Shown piece by piece: positions 17,372 to 25,908 of a stretch of 43,064 nucleotides of DNA. The translations under genes and the position numbers were made by a program. This stretch comes from Sphingobium chlorophenolicum (GTDB taxonomy: Bacteria; Pseudomonadota; Alphaproteobacteria; Sphingomonadales; Sphingomonadaceae): assembly GCF_000722875.1 (NCBI RefSeq), contig NZ_JFHR01000048.1, forward strand, positions 1 to 43,064, written 5' to 3'. The first letter of the stretch is position 1. Each line of letters starts with the position of its first letter. Below the pieces are notes generated by a model. That model saw nothing but the letters and a program-made list of their open reading frames with translations. It had not been told where the DNA came from and made no database searches.

Positions 17372-18298
17372 ATGTCGAGCTACATGCCCACGCTCAAGCA
17401 GCTACAATATCTTGTGGCGTTGAAGGAGCATGGCCATTTCGGCAAGGCGGCGGACAGTTGTTTCGTCACCCAGTCGACCCTGTCGGCGGGCATTCGCGAA
17501 CTGGAATCACTGATCGGCATCACGCTGGTCGAGCGGACGCGGCGGGTGGTGCGTTTCACGGCGCTGGGCGACCGCATAGTGGAAAAGGCGCATCGCGTGC
17601 TGCGCGAGGCGGAGGAGCTGGCTGCCATCGCGGAGGCTTCGGGCAAGCCGCTGACCGGCGAATTGCGCATGAGCGTCATCCCCACCATCGCGCCCTTCCT
17701 GCTGCCGCGCCTGCTGCCCAAATTGCGGGGCGAGCGGCCGGAACTGAAGCTGTACCTGCGGGAAGAGACGACGCAGGCGGCAATCGAATCGCTGCGCCAC
17801 GGCAATGTGGATTGCGTGCTGCTGGCCCTGCCCTTTCCGACCGGGGAACTGGACAGCGAATTGCTGTTCCAGGACCGGCTCTATGTCGCCTTTCCCCGCG
17901 ACGATCCCCGCGATCCGCCCGAATGGATCGCGCCGGAAATGATCGACGAGGCCAAGCTGCTGCTGCTGGAGGACGGGCATTGCCTGAAGGACCATGCGCT
18001 GGCGGCGTGCAACCGGCCGGAAATCCGGGCGAGCGCGATGATGATGGGCACGTCGCTGCATACGCTGGTGCAGATGGTCGACAATGGGCTGGGCATGACG
18101 ATCATGCCGGAAATGGCGATCGCCAGCGGCCTGCTGGACCATACGGATATCACGGCGCGGCCGCTGCGGTCGGAACGGGCGCACCGCGACATCGCGCTGG
18201 TGTGGCGCAAGAACAGCCCGCGGGAGAAGGAATTCCGGCTGTTGGCGGAGCTGCTGCGCGATGCGGCCGATTTGCCGAAGGTCAGTGCGGCGGCTTAG
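17372..18298 (+). CDS. oxyR: OxyR, peroxide-sensing LysR regulator
   Basis: 308 residues. N-terminal winged helix-turn-helix (about 8-65, LKQLQYLVALKEHGHFGKAA) and a periplasmic-binding-protein-like effector domain. Cys204 and Cys213 in EDGHCLKDHALAACN have the same nine-residue spacing and local motif as the disulfide-forming C199/C208 of E. coli OxyR, so this should be a true peroxide sensor and not a general LysR protein. GAGGAAGG is correctly spaced before the ATG. No katG or ahpC is adjacent; the upstream neighbour is the TauE/SafE permease. Confidence 0.92.
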   Translation: MSSYMPTLKQLQYLVALKEHGHFGKAADSCFVTQSTLSAGIRELESLIGITLVERTRRVVRFTALGDRIVEKAHRVLREAEELAAIAEASGKPLTGELRMSVIPTIAPFLLPRLLPKLRGERPELKLYLREETTQAAIESLRHGNVDCVLLALPFPTGELDSELLFQDRLYVAFPRDDPRDPPEWIAPEMIDEAKLLLLEDGHCLKDHALAACNRPEIRASAMMMGTSLHTLVQMVDNGLGMTIMPEMAIASGLLDHTDITARPLRSERAHRDIALVWRKNSPREKEFRLLAELLRDAADLPKVSAAA

Positions 18299-18320
18299 GC
18301 CCGTTTAGATTGAAGCGCAA

Positions 18321-18408
18321 CGTGCTCCTGCGAAGGCACTCGAACGAGACGAGTGGCTCGTGAGAGCCCAGATCGGACGTTGGATTGGGTTCCTGCCTAC
18401 GCAGGAAC
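18321..18408. repeat. Degenerate family B repeat plus a hairpin
   Basis: GTGCTCCTGCGAAGGCA at 18321-18337 is the left arm of the family B repeat (see 30541-30605) without its partner arm. At 18389-18408 lies a perfect hairpin GTTCCTGC-CTAC-GCAGGAAC of related sequence. Together they fill the gap between the convergent oxyR and moaE 3' ends. There is no T tract, so it is not a standard terminator. Confidence 0.7.
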
Positions 18409-18417
18409 ACGGCGGAT

Positions 18418-18858
18418 TTAACGCTTCCAGCTATCGGCTTTCGCGTCATCCTCGGCGCGGGCTTCGACCCATTGGGTGCGATCCGCGAAATATTCCTTCT
18501 TCCAGAAGGGCGCCTGCGATTTCAGCCAGTCCATGAGGAAGGCGCAAGCCTCCAGCGCGGCCGTGCGGTGGCGGGATGCGGTGCCCACGAAGACGATCCG
18601 CTCGCCCGGTTCCAACCGCCCGAAGCGATGGATCACCCGCACCCCAAGCAGGGGCCAGCGTTCGCTTGCCTCCGCGACGATGCGTTCGACCTGGGCAGTC
18701 GTCATCGCCGGATAATGCTCCAGTTCGAGCGCGATCAGCCCGCCATCCCCCCGGACGATGCCGGTGAAGCTGGCGACGCCGCCTCCCCCGCTGGCCTCCA
18801 GCGCGGCGAGTTCGGCCGCCGGATCGAAATCCCCAGCCTGGATGGAAACCCGGCTCAT
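18418..18858 (-). CDS. moaE: Molybdopterin synthase catalytic subunit
   Basis: 146 residues. GGVASFTGIVRG, LELEHYPAMTTAQVERI, GVRVIHRFGRLEPGERIVFVG and FLMDWLKSQAPFWKKEYF are MoaE motifs; the lysines in the last segment are the catalytic region. With MoaD it converts cPMP to molybdopterin. Its start overlaps the moaD stop by 4 bases. No moaA or moaC in the window. Confidence 0.95.
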   Translation of the reverse strand: MSRVSIQAGDFDPAAELAALEASGGGGVASFTGIVRGDGGLIALELEHYPAMTTAQVERIVAEASERWPLLGVRVIHRFGRLEPGERIVFVGTASRHRTAALEACAFLMDWLKSQAPFWKKEYFADRTQWVEARAEDDAKADSWKR

Positions 18859-19109
18859 CCGCCCGTGACCGGAGGGAAGATCGCCAGCTCCTTCGCTTCG
18901 CCGATGGGGCTGTCCAGCGGCACGAAATGCTGGTCGAGCGCGGCGCGCAGCTTTTCCGGTTGGGCGAAAGCCTCCGCATAGCCGCCGCCACGCGCCGCCA
19001 GCGCTGCGATCAGGGCGCGGATGGTGACGTCGGCGGCCGGCCGTTCGATCCGTTCCTCATCATGGCCGACGGCTTCGCGGACCCAGGCGAAATAGACGAG
19101 GCTCAGCAT
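18855..19109 (-). CDS. moaD: Molybdopterin synthase sulfur carrier subunit
   Basis: 84 residues, ubiquitin-like fold. It starts MLSLVYFAWVREAVG and ends in FPPVTGG; the C-terminal Gly-Gly is the site that is adenylated and thiocarboxylated to donate sulfur to cPMP. ATG/TGA overlap with moaE (4 bases), and three bases separate it from the pgsA stop. Confidence 0.94.
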   Translation of the reverse strand: MLSLVYFAWVREAVGHDEERIERPAADVTIRALIAALAARGGGYAEAFAQPEKLRAALDQHFVPLDSPIGEAKELAIFPPVTGG

Positions 19110-19112
19110 CGT

Positions 19113-19676
19113 TCAGTCCATATGCCTGATGCCGACGCGCAGATAGTCCCAGCCGGTGACGAGCGTCAGGATCGCCGCCGCCCAGAGCGTTACGATGCCC
19201 ACCAGTTGCACGAAGGGGAATTGCGGAACGGCGCCCGCGAGGATCAGCGCGCCGAGCGCGATCAACTGGAAGGTCGTCTTCCATTTGGCGAGGCGGGAAA
19301 CCGGCACGGAAACCTGGAGGCCCGCGAGGAATTCGCGCAGGCCGGACACCGCGATCTCCCGCAGCAGGATGATCATCGCCGCCACGATATGCAGGCCGGA
19401 GATGTCGCGGGTCGCGGCCAGCATCAGGATGACCGCGCCGACCATGATCTTGTCGGCGATGGGATCGAGGAAGATGCCCAGTTTCGACACCGCGCCCTGC
19501 GCCCGCGCCAGATAGCCGTCGAAATAATCGGTGATCCCCATCAGGCAATAAAGCGCGAAGGCCAGCATATAGCCGGTGGTCCAGCGCGCACCGATTTCGG
19601 CGGGCCAAAGCAGGGCGACCAGCAAAGGCACGGTCAATATGCGCGAAAGCGTCAGCAAATTGGGCAGCGTCAGCAT
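19113..19676 (-). CDS. pgsA: CDP-diacylglycerol-glycerol-3-phosphate 3-phosphatidyltransferase
   Basis: 187 residues, about four to six helices. The CDP-alcohol phosphotransferase motif D-x2-DG-x2-AR-x8-G-x3-D-x3-D is complete in the segment that starts DYFDGYLARAQG and ends FLDPIADK. It makes phosphatidylglycerolphosphate from CDP-diacylglycerol and glycerol-3-phosphate in the inner membrane. First gene of pgsA-moaD-moaE, divergent from the LplT-like transporter. Confidence 0.93.
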   Translation of the reverse strand: MLTLPNLLTLSRILTVPLLVALLWPAEIGARWTTGYMLAFALYCLMGITDYFDGYLARAQGAVSKLGIFLDPIADKIMVGAVILMLAATRDISGLHIVAAMIILLREIAVSGLREFLAGLQVSVPVSRLAKWKTTFQLIALGALILAGAVPQFPFVQLVGIVTLWAAAILTLVTGWDYLRVGIRHMD

Positions 19677-19822
19677 GGCGGCGGACTGCCACAGTCAGCG
19701 CCCATGCACAAGCGGGCGCGGCAGCCGAACGACGCGCCTGTCGCACGGGAGGGTTGGACAGACCGGTCATCTGTGGCTAGACCCCGCCACGCTCATCCAC
19801 AGCGAAGAAGACCCCATCGCCC

Positions 19823-21118
19823 ATGCAAGCCTCTCTCAGGCTCCTCAACAAGCGACGTTTTCTGCCGCTTTTCATCACCCAGCTCCTAGGCGCCTTCAAC
19901 GACAATCTGTTCAAGAACGCGATGGTGCTGTTCGTCGTCTACAGCGTCTATAACGACGAAAAATCCGAAACCTGGTTCAGCGCGCTGGCGACCGGCGTGT
20001 TCATCCTGCCCTTCTTCCTGTTGTCCGCCCTGTCCGGGCAGTTGGCGGACCAGCGGGACAAGGCGGCCATCATCCGCATCGTCAAGGCCGCCGAAATCGT
20101 CATCATGGCCGTGGGCGCCGCCGGGCTGGCGCTGATCTGGAGCGGGGTCGCGGTCCACGCCCTGGCCATTCCGCTGCTGCTGGCCGCCCTGTTCGCCATG
20201 GGGGTGCATTCGACCTTCTTCGGGCCGATCAAATATGCGATCCTGCCCCAGCATCTGCATGATGAGGAGGTGTTGGGCGGAACCGGGCTGGTGGAGGCCG
20301 GAACCTATATCGCGATTCTGGCCGGGACCATATTGGCCGGGATCATCCCCGTGCAGGCCGCCGCCGCCGCCATCGTCCTGACCGCCGTGGCCGGCTGGCT
20401 GGCTGGCCGCGAAGTGCCCGCCGCGCCGTCCCTGCTGGAACGGCAGCCCATCGATTTCCACATCGTCCGATCCTCCATCGCGCTGGTGCGGGGAACGATG
20501 CACATCCGGCGGCTGTTCCTGGCCGTGATGGCGATCAGCTTCTTCTGGGCGGTGGGCACGGTGCTGTTCATCCAGTTCCCGCCGCTGGTCAAGAATGTGC
20601 TGAGCGCCGACAAATCGGTCGCCAGCCTGTTCCTGGGCATTTTTTCCGTCGGCATCGCCATCGGGTCGGTGGCGATCAACCGGCTGCTCTGCGGGCATGT
20701 GTCGGCCCGTTATGCGCCCGCTTCGGTGATCGGCATGGGGGTCAGCATCGTCGCCTTCCATATCGTGTGCGATCTGTGGATGGCGGGGTCGAACGGGAAG
20801 ATGCTGTCGCTGACCGGATTCCTCGCCCACCCGCTGGCGATTCCGCTGTCGCTCTGCCTGCTTTGCGTCGCGACGTTCGGCGGGATGTTCGTGGTGCCGC
20901 TCTACGCCTTCCTCACCACCACGGTCGAAAAATGCGAGGCGGCGCGGACGGTCGCGGCGAACAATATCGTCAATTCCGGCGCGATGGTGATCGGGTCGCT
21001 GATCACCATCAGCCTGAGCATCGCGGGCGTGTCCGTGGTGAACCAGTTGCTGCTGGTGGCGGCGCTGTGCCTGCCCTGCGCGGGGATCGCCTGGACGCTG
21101 CACAAGGCATGCGATTGA
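19823..21118 (+). CDS. LplT-like MFS transporter (lysophospholipid flippase family)
   Basis: 431 residues, twelve helices. The N-terminal ITQLLGAFNDNLFKNAMVLF and FFGPIKYAILPQHL motifs are those of the MFS family that includes LplT and the N-terminal part of three-domain transporter/acyltransferase/acyl-ACP synthetase proteins. LplT moves lysophospholipids inward for re-acylation. Here the transporter is free-standing, with no Aas-type acyltransferase fused or adjacent. The divergent partner is pgsA, so phospholipid metabolism is a reasonable inference. Confidence 0.82.
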   Translation: MQASLRLLNKRRFLPLFITQLLGAFNDNLFKNAMVLFVVYSVYNDEKSETWFSALATGVFILPFFLLSALSGQLADQRDKAAIIRIVKAAEIVIMAVGAAGLALIWSGVAVHALAIPLLLAALFAMGVHSTFFGPIKYAILPQHLHDEEVLGGTGLVEAGTYIAILAGTILAGIIPVQAAAAAIVLTAVAGWLAGREVPAAPSLLERQPIDFHIVRSSIALVRGTMHIRRLFLAVMAISFFWAVGTVLFIQFPPLVKNVLSADKSVASLFLGIFSVGIAIGSVAINRLLCGHVSARYAPASVIGMGVSIVAFHIVCDLWMAGSNGKMLSLTGFLAHPLAIPLSLCLLCVATFGGMFVVPLYAFLTTTVEKCEAARTVAANNIVNSGAMVIGSLITISLSIAGVSVVNQLLLVAALCLPCAGIAWTLHKACD

Positions 21119-21128
21119 TAAGAAGCGA

Positions 21129-21326
21129 TTAAAAGATAAAGCTGTAAAAGGCCGTGAAGAAGGCGCCGAAGCTCAGCATGAACAGTTTCCAGTCATTGTC
21201 GTCGGAAACCGGCGGGCGTTCGCGCGCGGGGCCCGGTTGGGCGACGCGCAGGACGTGGCGCGGCAACCGTTGGCGGAACGGATGGCGCGCCGACTCGCTC
21301 GTCAGGACTAGAGGTCTGCTTCTCAT
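21129..21326 (-). CDS. Possible small membrane-associated protein (65 aa)
   Basis: Minus-strand ORF in a 317-base gap between two plus-strand genes. The N-terminal two thirds is Arg/Pro-rich (MRSRPLVLTSES, then LPRHVLRVAQPGPARERPP); the C-terminus SDDNDWKLFMLSFGAFFTAF, ending in YSFIF, reads as one hydrophobic aromatic membrane segment. It is out of phase with any known neighbour and does not overlap one, which argues that it is real. The ribosome site is weak, and I do not recognise the family with certainty. The frame extends further upstream into the penicillin-binding protein gene, but that part is a shadow. Confidence 0.45.
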   Translation of the reverse strand: MRSRPLVLTSESARHPFRQRLPRHVLRVAQPGPARERPPVSDDNDWKLFMLSFGAFFTAFYSFIF

Positions 21327-21388
21327 GACGCATAGGTTAAGAGATTCTTTACCTTTTGGAATATCGCGATTTAAGGTTAACCCCGGAT

Positions 21389-21405
21389 TGTCCCGCGACG
21401 GGACA
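21389..21405. promoter_or_regulatory. 17-bp palindrome in a divergent promoter region
   Basis: TGTCCCG-CGA-CGGGACA, perfect 7-bp arms, centred 39 bases upstream of the penicillin-binding protein ATG and 71 bases upstream of the small minus-strand ORF. The surrounding 100 bases are clearly AT-richer than the rest of the window, as for a promoter. It could be an operator for a dimeric regulator; no cognate regulator can be named. Confidence 0.4.
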
Positions 21406-21435
21406 TGCTTGACCGTATCAGGTAAATAACACAGC

Positions 21436-23517
21436 ATGTCCGAAGCGATGAACGATCCCCTGCCGACTCCGGAGCCTGAAACCCCGCCGTCCCGCGCCTT
21501 CGGCGCCGGTCCGCCCAGCGCCTTCGCGCCGCCCAGGCCCTGGAAGCGTCGGGTGCAGATCGCCGGATGGGTGGTCGCGGCGCTGCTGGCGTTGCTGATG
21601 ATCGTCATCGCCTGGCTGGCTGTGACGGCCCCCTTGTCCCGTTCCTTGAAGCCCATCGCGCCGCCCAGCATCAGCCTGATGTCGGCGGACAGCCATCTGA
21701 TCGCCCGGCGCGGCGCGATCATCGACCGGCCCGTGACCGTCGCGGCGCTGCCCAAGCATGTGCCGCAGGCCTTCATGGCGATAGAGGACCAGCGATTCTA
21801 CAGCCATTGGGGCGTGGACCCGCGGGGCATTGCGCGGGCGGCCTGGCATAACCTCTGGTCCAGCGGGTCGTCGCAGGGCGGCAGCACGATCACGCAGCAG
21901 CTTGCCAAGGGCGTGTTCCTGTCCGCCGACCGGACCTTTGGGCGCAAGGCGCGGGAGGCATTGATCGCCTTCTGGCTGGAGGCGTGGCTAACCAAGGACC
22001 AGATCATGGAGCGCTACCTCTCCAACGTCTATTTTGGCGACAATGTCTATGGGTTGCGGGCGGCGTCCCTTCATTATTTCAACCGGCAGCCTGAACGGCT
22101 GACCATCCCGCAGGCGGCGATGCTGGCCGGGCTGCTGAAAGCGCCTTCACGGCTGGCGCCCACCACCAATTTGAAGGGCGCGCAGGAACGCGCCGCGCTG
22201 GTCACGCAGGCGATGGTCGAGGCGGGTTACATCAGCAAGGCGCAGCGCAACGCCCTGCGCCCCGCCCGGCTGAACGTGCATGAAACGCCCGATCCGACCA
22301 GCGGCACTTATTTCGCCGACTGGGTGCTGCCCCAGGCCCGCGACCGGGCGGGCGCGGTCTATGGCGCGCAGAATGTGACGACCACGCTCGACTGGCGCAT
22401 CCAGCGGCTGGCGGAGGCGGCCATCCGCCGCGCTCCGCTGGGCAAGGCGCAGGCGGCGCTGGTCGCGATGAAGCCCGACGGCAGTGTGGTCGCCATGGTC
22501 GGCGGCAAAAATTATCGCGAAAGCGCCTTCAACCGGGCGGTGCAGGCAAAGCGGCAGCCGGGATCGACCTTCAAGCTGTTCGTCTATCTAGCCGCCTTCC
22601 GGGCGGGGATGACGCCCGACGATTTCGTCGAGGACACGCCGATCACCACGGGCACTTATCGCCCGGCCAACCATGGCGGCAAATATCGCGGCAGGATCAC
22701 CCTGCGCCAGGCCTTCGCCGCGTCCAGCAATGTCGCGGCGGTGCGGCTGACGCAGAAGGTGGGCGTCGACAATGTGATCAAGGTAGCCCGCGACCTGGGC
22801 GTCACCGCGCCGCTGACCGAGGATCTTAGCCTGGCGCTGGGCACGTCGGAAATCCCGCTGATCGAGTTGACGGAGGCCTATGCGGCAGTCGCGGCGGGCG
22901 CTTATCCGGTGCTGGCCCATGGCCTGCCGCCGGAAGAGCAGGGCTGGTTCGGCCGGCTGCTCAGCCGCCAGAAGCGCTTCAGCGACGACCATCTGGAGAT
23001 GATCCGCGACCTGCTGTCCTCCGCCGCCAATCGCGGCACGGGGAGCGCGGCGGCGCTGCGCACCAGCACCTTCGGCAAGACTGGGACGACGCAGGACAGC
23101 CGCGACGCGATCTTCGTCGGCTATGCGGGCGGGCTGGTGACGGCTGTGTGGATCGGCAATGACGACAACAGCCCCCTGCCCGGCGGCGCGGCGGGCGGCG
23201 GCGTGCCTGCGCGGATCTGGCGCAATTTCATGGCGGGCGCGATTGACGAGCCGGTCGAGGATGCGCCGGAGGAGACGAAGGACAGCGATCTGGTCAACGC
23301 CATTGCCAATGTCGCGACGGACGCAGGGCTGGGCAATATGAGCGTCAGCCTGGATACGCAGGGGGTGACGGTGAATGTCGGCAATGGGCAGCAGCTTCGC
23401 CTGCCGGTCGACCAACCGCAAGGTCCGCCGCCGGGTGCGCCCGGACCGCAGCCCGCCGCTCCGCCGCCGCGCATCATCGTTCCGGCCGATCCGACGGCGG
23501 GCAATCCAAAGCCTTGA
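21436..23517 (+). CDS. Class A penicillin-binding protein (bifunctional, PBP1-type)
   Basis: 693 residues. A Pro-rich cytoplasmic tail and membrane anchor (about 40-65) precede a GT51 transglycosylase domain with catalytic E117 in EDQRFYSHWGVDP and QGGSTITQQLAK. The transpeptidase domain has S377 of STFK (377-380), SSN (430-432) and KTGT (548-551). It polymerises and cross-links peptidoglycan in the periplasm. The C-terminal 50 residues are Pro/Gly-rich and low complexity (PPPGAPGPQPAAPPP). Similar in size to compact PBP1 enzymes without the large extra domain of PBP1a. No partner lipoprotein activator gene nearby. Confidence 0.93.
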   Translation: MSEAMNDPLPTPEPETPPSRAFGAGPPSAFAPPRPWKRRVQIAGWVVAALLALLMIVIAWLAVTAPLSRSLKPIAPPSISLMSADSHLIARRGAIIDRPVTVAALPKHVPQAFMAIEDQRFYSHWGVDPRGIARAAWHNLWSSGSSQGGSTITQQLAKGVFLSADRTFGRKAREALIAFWLEAWLTKDQIMERYLSNVYFGDNVYGLRAASLHYFNRQPERLTIPQAAMLAGLLKAPSRLAPTTNLKGAQERAALVTQAMVEAGYISKAQRNALRPARLNVHETPDPTSGTYFADWVLPQARDRAGAVYGAQNVTTTLDWRIQRLAEAAIRRAPLGKAQAALVAMKPDGSVVAMVGGKNYRESAFNRAVQAKRQPGSTFKLFVYLAAFRAGMTPDDFVEDTPITTGTYRPANHGGKYRGRITLRQAFAASSNVAAVRLTQKVGVDNVIKVARDLGVTAPLTEDLSLALGTSEIPLIELTEAYAAVAAGAYPVLAHGLPPEEQGWFGRLLSRQKRFSDDHLEMIRDLLSSAANRGTGSAAALRTSTFGKTGTTQDSRDAIFVGYAGGLVTAVWIGNDDNSPLPGGAAGGGVPARIWRNFMAGAIDEPVEDAPEETKDSDLVNAIANVATDAGLGNMSVSLDTQGVTVNVGNGQQLRLPVDQPQGPPPGAPGPQPAAPPPRIIVPADPTAGNPKP

Positions 23518-23534
23518 TGGTGGTGGAGGGATTG

Positions 23535-23560
23535 CGTGCTCCTGCGAAGGCAGGAGCACG
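23535..23560. repeat. Family B palindromic repeat, simple form
   Basis: CGTGCTCCTG-CGAAGG-CAGGAGCACG, perfect 10-bp arms, 18 bases after the penicillin-binding protein stop. The left arm equals the start of the 30541-30605 element. No T tract follows. Confidence 0.8.
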
Positions 23561-23650
23561 TTGTGCTTCGGGACATCAGCCCCTTCAAAAAAATGCCGGT
23601 ATGCCCATCCGCCCTTTCTCATGGGCATATCCTGTCCTACATGGGTGGGA

Positions 23651-24073
23651 ATGAGCGCCCCCCTTTATAATAAGGATATTTTGCGGCTGGCCGCGAACAT
23701 TCCCCATCACAAGCGATTGTCCGACCCGCAGGCGAGCGTGGAAAAGCGTTCGCCCACTTGCGGATCGCGCGTGACGGCGGACGTCAGGATGGAAGCCGGG
23801 CGGATCGCGGAGATCGGGCTGGACGTGAAGGCCTGCGCGCTGGGTCAGGCCTCTGCTTCGCTGATGGCCGCGCGGGCGGTCGGCCTGACCGCCGATGAGC
23901 TGGCCGATGCGCGGGACCGGCTGACCGCCTATCTGGCGGGGGAAAGCGACGATCTGGATTTCTGGCCGGGACTGGCTGTACTGGCACCGGCGCGGGGCTA
24001 TCCGGCGCGCCATGCGTCGATCAGGCTGGGCTTTGAGGCCATTGCCGAAGCAGCGCGCATGGCCGACGCCTGA
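23651..24073 (+). CDS. NifU/IscU-like iron-sulfur cluster scaffold protein
   Basis: 140 residues. PTCGSRVTADV and KACALGQASAS carry two conserved cysteines of the IscU/SufU/NifU N-terminal fold. The third cluster ligand cysteine is not evident, which fits the divergent alphaproteobacterial branch annotated as Fe-S scaffold. Role in cluster assembly is therefore inferred, not certain. The start has a purine-rich GGTGGGA directly before ATG. An upstream extension to 23375 overlaps the penicillin-binding protein and is rejected. Its stop overlaps the antiporter start (TGATG). Confidence 0.78.
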   Translation: MSAPLYNKDILRLAANIPHHKRLSDPQASVEKRSPTCGSRVTADVRMEAGRIAEIGLDVKACALGQASASLMAARAVGLTADELADARDRLTAYLAGESDDLDFWPGLAVLAPARGYPARHASIRLGFEAIAEAARMADA

Positions 24074-25908
24074 TGCCCGGGCGCCTGATGCAGGAACAGG
24101 CGGCGCAGGTCGCCGCTTCGCCGATTTCCGCGACCGACATATTGCTGTCCGAAGGCGTGATCCTGCTGGGCGCGGCGGTGCTGTTCGTCATGCTGTTCCG
24201 CCGTCTGGGACTGGGCGCGGTGCTGGGCTATCTGGTCGCGGGCGCGCTGGTCGGACCGCAGGGGTTGAGGCTGGTCGGCGGCGCGGAATCGAAGCTCGCC
24301 ATTGCGGAGATCGGCATCGTCCTGCTGCTGTTCCTGGTCGGGCTGGAACTGCATCCGGCGCGGCTGTGGCGGTTGAAACGCGACATATTCGCGCTCGGCA
24401 TGGCGCAGGTGGTGCTGTGCGGATGCGCGCTCACCGCGATCATCTTCTACACCACCGGTTTCACCTGGGGCGCGGCGATTGCGCTGGGGCTGCCGCTGGC
24501 GCTTTCCTCCACCGCGCAGGTCTTGCCAGGCCTGAAGAGCAGCGGCCGCATCAATTCGCCCTTTGGCGAGAAGGTGTTTTCGATCCTGCTGTTCCAGGAT
24601 CTTTCAATCGTTCCGCTGATCACCATCGTCGCCGCCCTGTCGCGCAACCCCGCCGATGCGGGCGGGCCGCCGGGATGGATGATGGCGGGCTATACGGTGG
24701 CCGCCATCGCCGGGCTGGTGCTGGCGGGCCGCTTCGTGCTGCGGCCGCTGCTCTATCTGGTCGGGCGGCTGGGCGAGCGGGAATTGTTCGTCGTCGTCGG
24801 GCTGTTCACCGTGCTGGCGGCGGCGGCGTTGATGCATGCGCTGCACCTTTCTACCGCGCTAGGAGCCTTCGTCGCGGGGGTGATGTTGGCCGATTCGCCC
24901 TACCGGCATGAGATAGAGGCGGATGTCGAACCCTTCCGCTCGATCCTGCTCGGCCTCTTCTTCCTGGCGGTCGGCATGGTGCTGGACCTGCATGCGGTGG
25001 CGGCCAACCCCTTCTTCGTCATCGGCATGGCGGCGATATTGGTGCTGACCAAGGCGGGGCTGATCATGGGACTCGCCCGGCTGTTCGGCATGGAGCGGAA
25101 TCAGGCCATCGGCGCCGGGCTGCTGCTGAGCCAGGGCGGTGAATTCGGCTTCGTCCTGTTCGCGCAGGCGCAGAACGCCCTGCTGATCGCGCCTCAGGCG
25201 GCCAGCCTGTTCAGCGCCATCGTCACCTTCTCCATGGCGACGACGCCCTTCCTGATGCTGTTCGCGCGCAGGCTGGAATTCGCCAAGCCCAAGGCGGGGG
25301 CGGACCTGCCCCGGCCCGAAGACGCGCCGCGCGGCACGGCGATCATCGTCGGCTACGGACGGTTCGGCCAGACCGTCGCGCAGATGCTGATGGGCCACGG
25401 GTTCGGCGTCGTGCTGATCGACAAGAAACCTTCGCAGATAGAGGTTTCCAGCCGGTTCGACATGAAGGTCTATTATGGCGACGGCACGCGGATCGACCTG
25501 CTGCGCGGCGCGGGCGCGGAGGAGGCGCGGCTGATCGCCTTCTGCATCGACGATCCCTCGCTCGACGGGCAGGCGCTGGAGCCGATTGCCGAAGCTTTCC
25601 CGCAGGCGGCGCTGGTGGTGCGCGCCTTCGACCGGCGGCAATTGCTGGCATTCAAGGACATGGACCTGGCGGGCATCGTGCGGGAAGTATTCGAATCCGC
25701 GATTCTCATGGGCGTGCAGGCGATGCAGGCGCTGGGCGTGCCGCAGGAGGAGATTGAGGAGGTCGAGCGCCAATATCGCCGGAATGACGAGCAGCGCATG
25801 GCGCTTCAGATCGAGCATGGCGATTTCATGGCGGCCAAGGAATTGATGTACCGGCCGGGCAGGCGCATGCGTCTGCTGGCGCGGGGCGAAGGGGAGGAAG
25901 AAGCATGA
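24073..25908 (+). CDS. CPA2-family cation:proton antiporter with RCK (TrkA-N) domain
   Basis: 611 residues. About twelve or thirteen helices (1-400) of the Na+/H+ exchanger fold with GYLVAGALVGPQGL and STALGAFVAGVMLADSPYRHEIE, then a cytosolic TrkA-N domain beginning GTAIIVGYGRFGQTVAQ (NAD/nucleotide-binding GxGxxG), and a charged tail. This is the KefB/KefC/YbaL layout: K+ efflux in exchange for H+, often triggered by electrophile stress. The glutathione-binding mode cannot be judged from sequence alone. Start overlaps the preceding stop (TGATG); stop overlaps DUF423 (ATGA). Confidence 0.9.
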   Translation: MPGRLMQEQAAQVAASPISATDILLSEGVILLGAAVLFVMLFRRLGLGAVLGYLVAGALVGPQGLRLVGGAESKLAIAEIGIVLLLFLVGLELHPARLWRLKRDIFALGMAQVVLCGCALTAIIFYTTGFTWGAAIALGLPLALSSTAQVLPGLKSSGRINSPFGEKVFSILLFQDLSIVPLITIVAALSRNPADAGGPPGWMMAGYTVAAIAGLVLAGRFVLRPLLYLVGRLGERELFVVVGLFTVLAAAALMHALHLSTALGAFVAGVMLADSPYRHEIEADVEPFRSILLGLFFLAVGMVLDLHAVAANPFFVIGMAAILVLTKAGLIMGLARLFGMERNQAIGAGLLLSQGGEFGFVLFAQAQNALLIAPQAASLFSAIVTFSMATTPFLMLFARRLEFAKPKAGADLPRPEDAPRGTAIIVGYGRFGQTVAQMLMGHGFGVVLIDKKPSQIEVSSRFDMKVYYGDGTRIDLLRGAGAEEARLIAFCIDDPSLDGQALEPIAEAFPQAALVVRAFDRRQLLAFKDMDLAGIVREVFESAILMGVQAMQALGVPQEEIEEVERQYRRNDEQRMALQIEHGDFMAAKELMYRPGRRMRLLARGEGEEEA

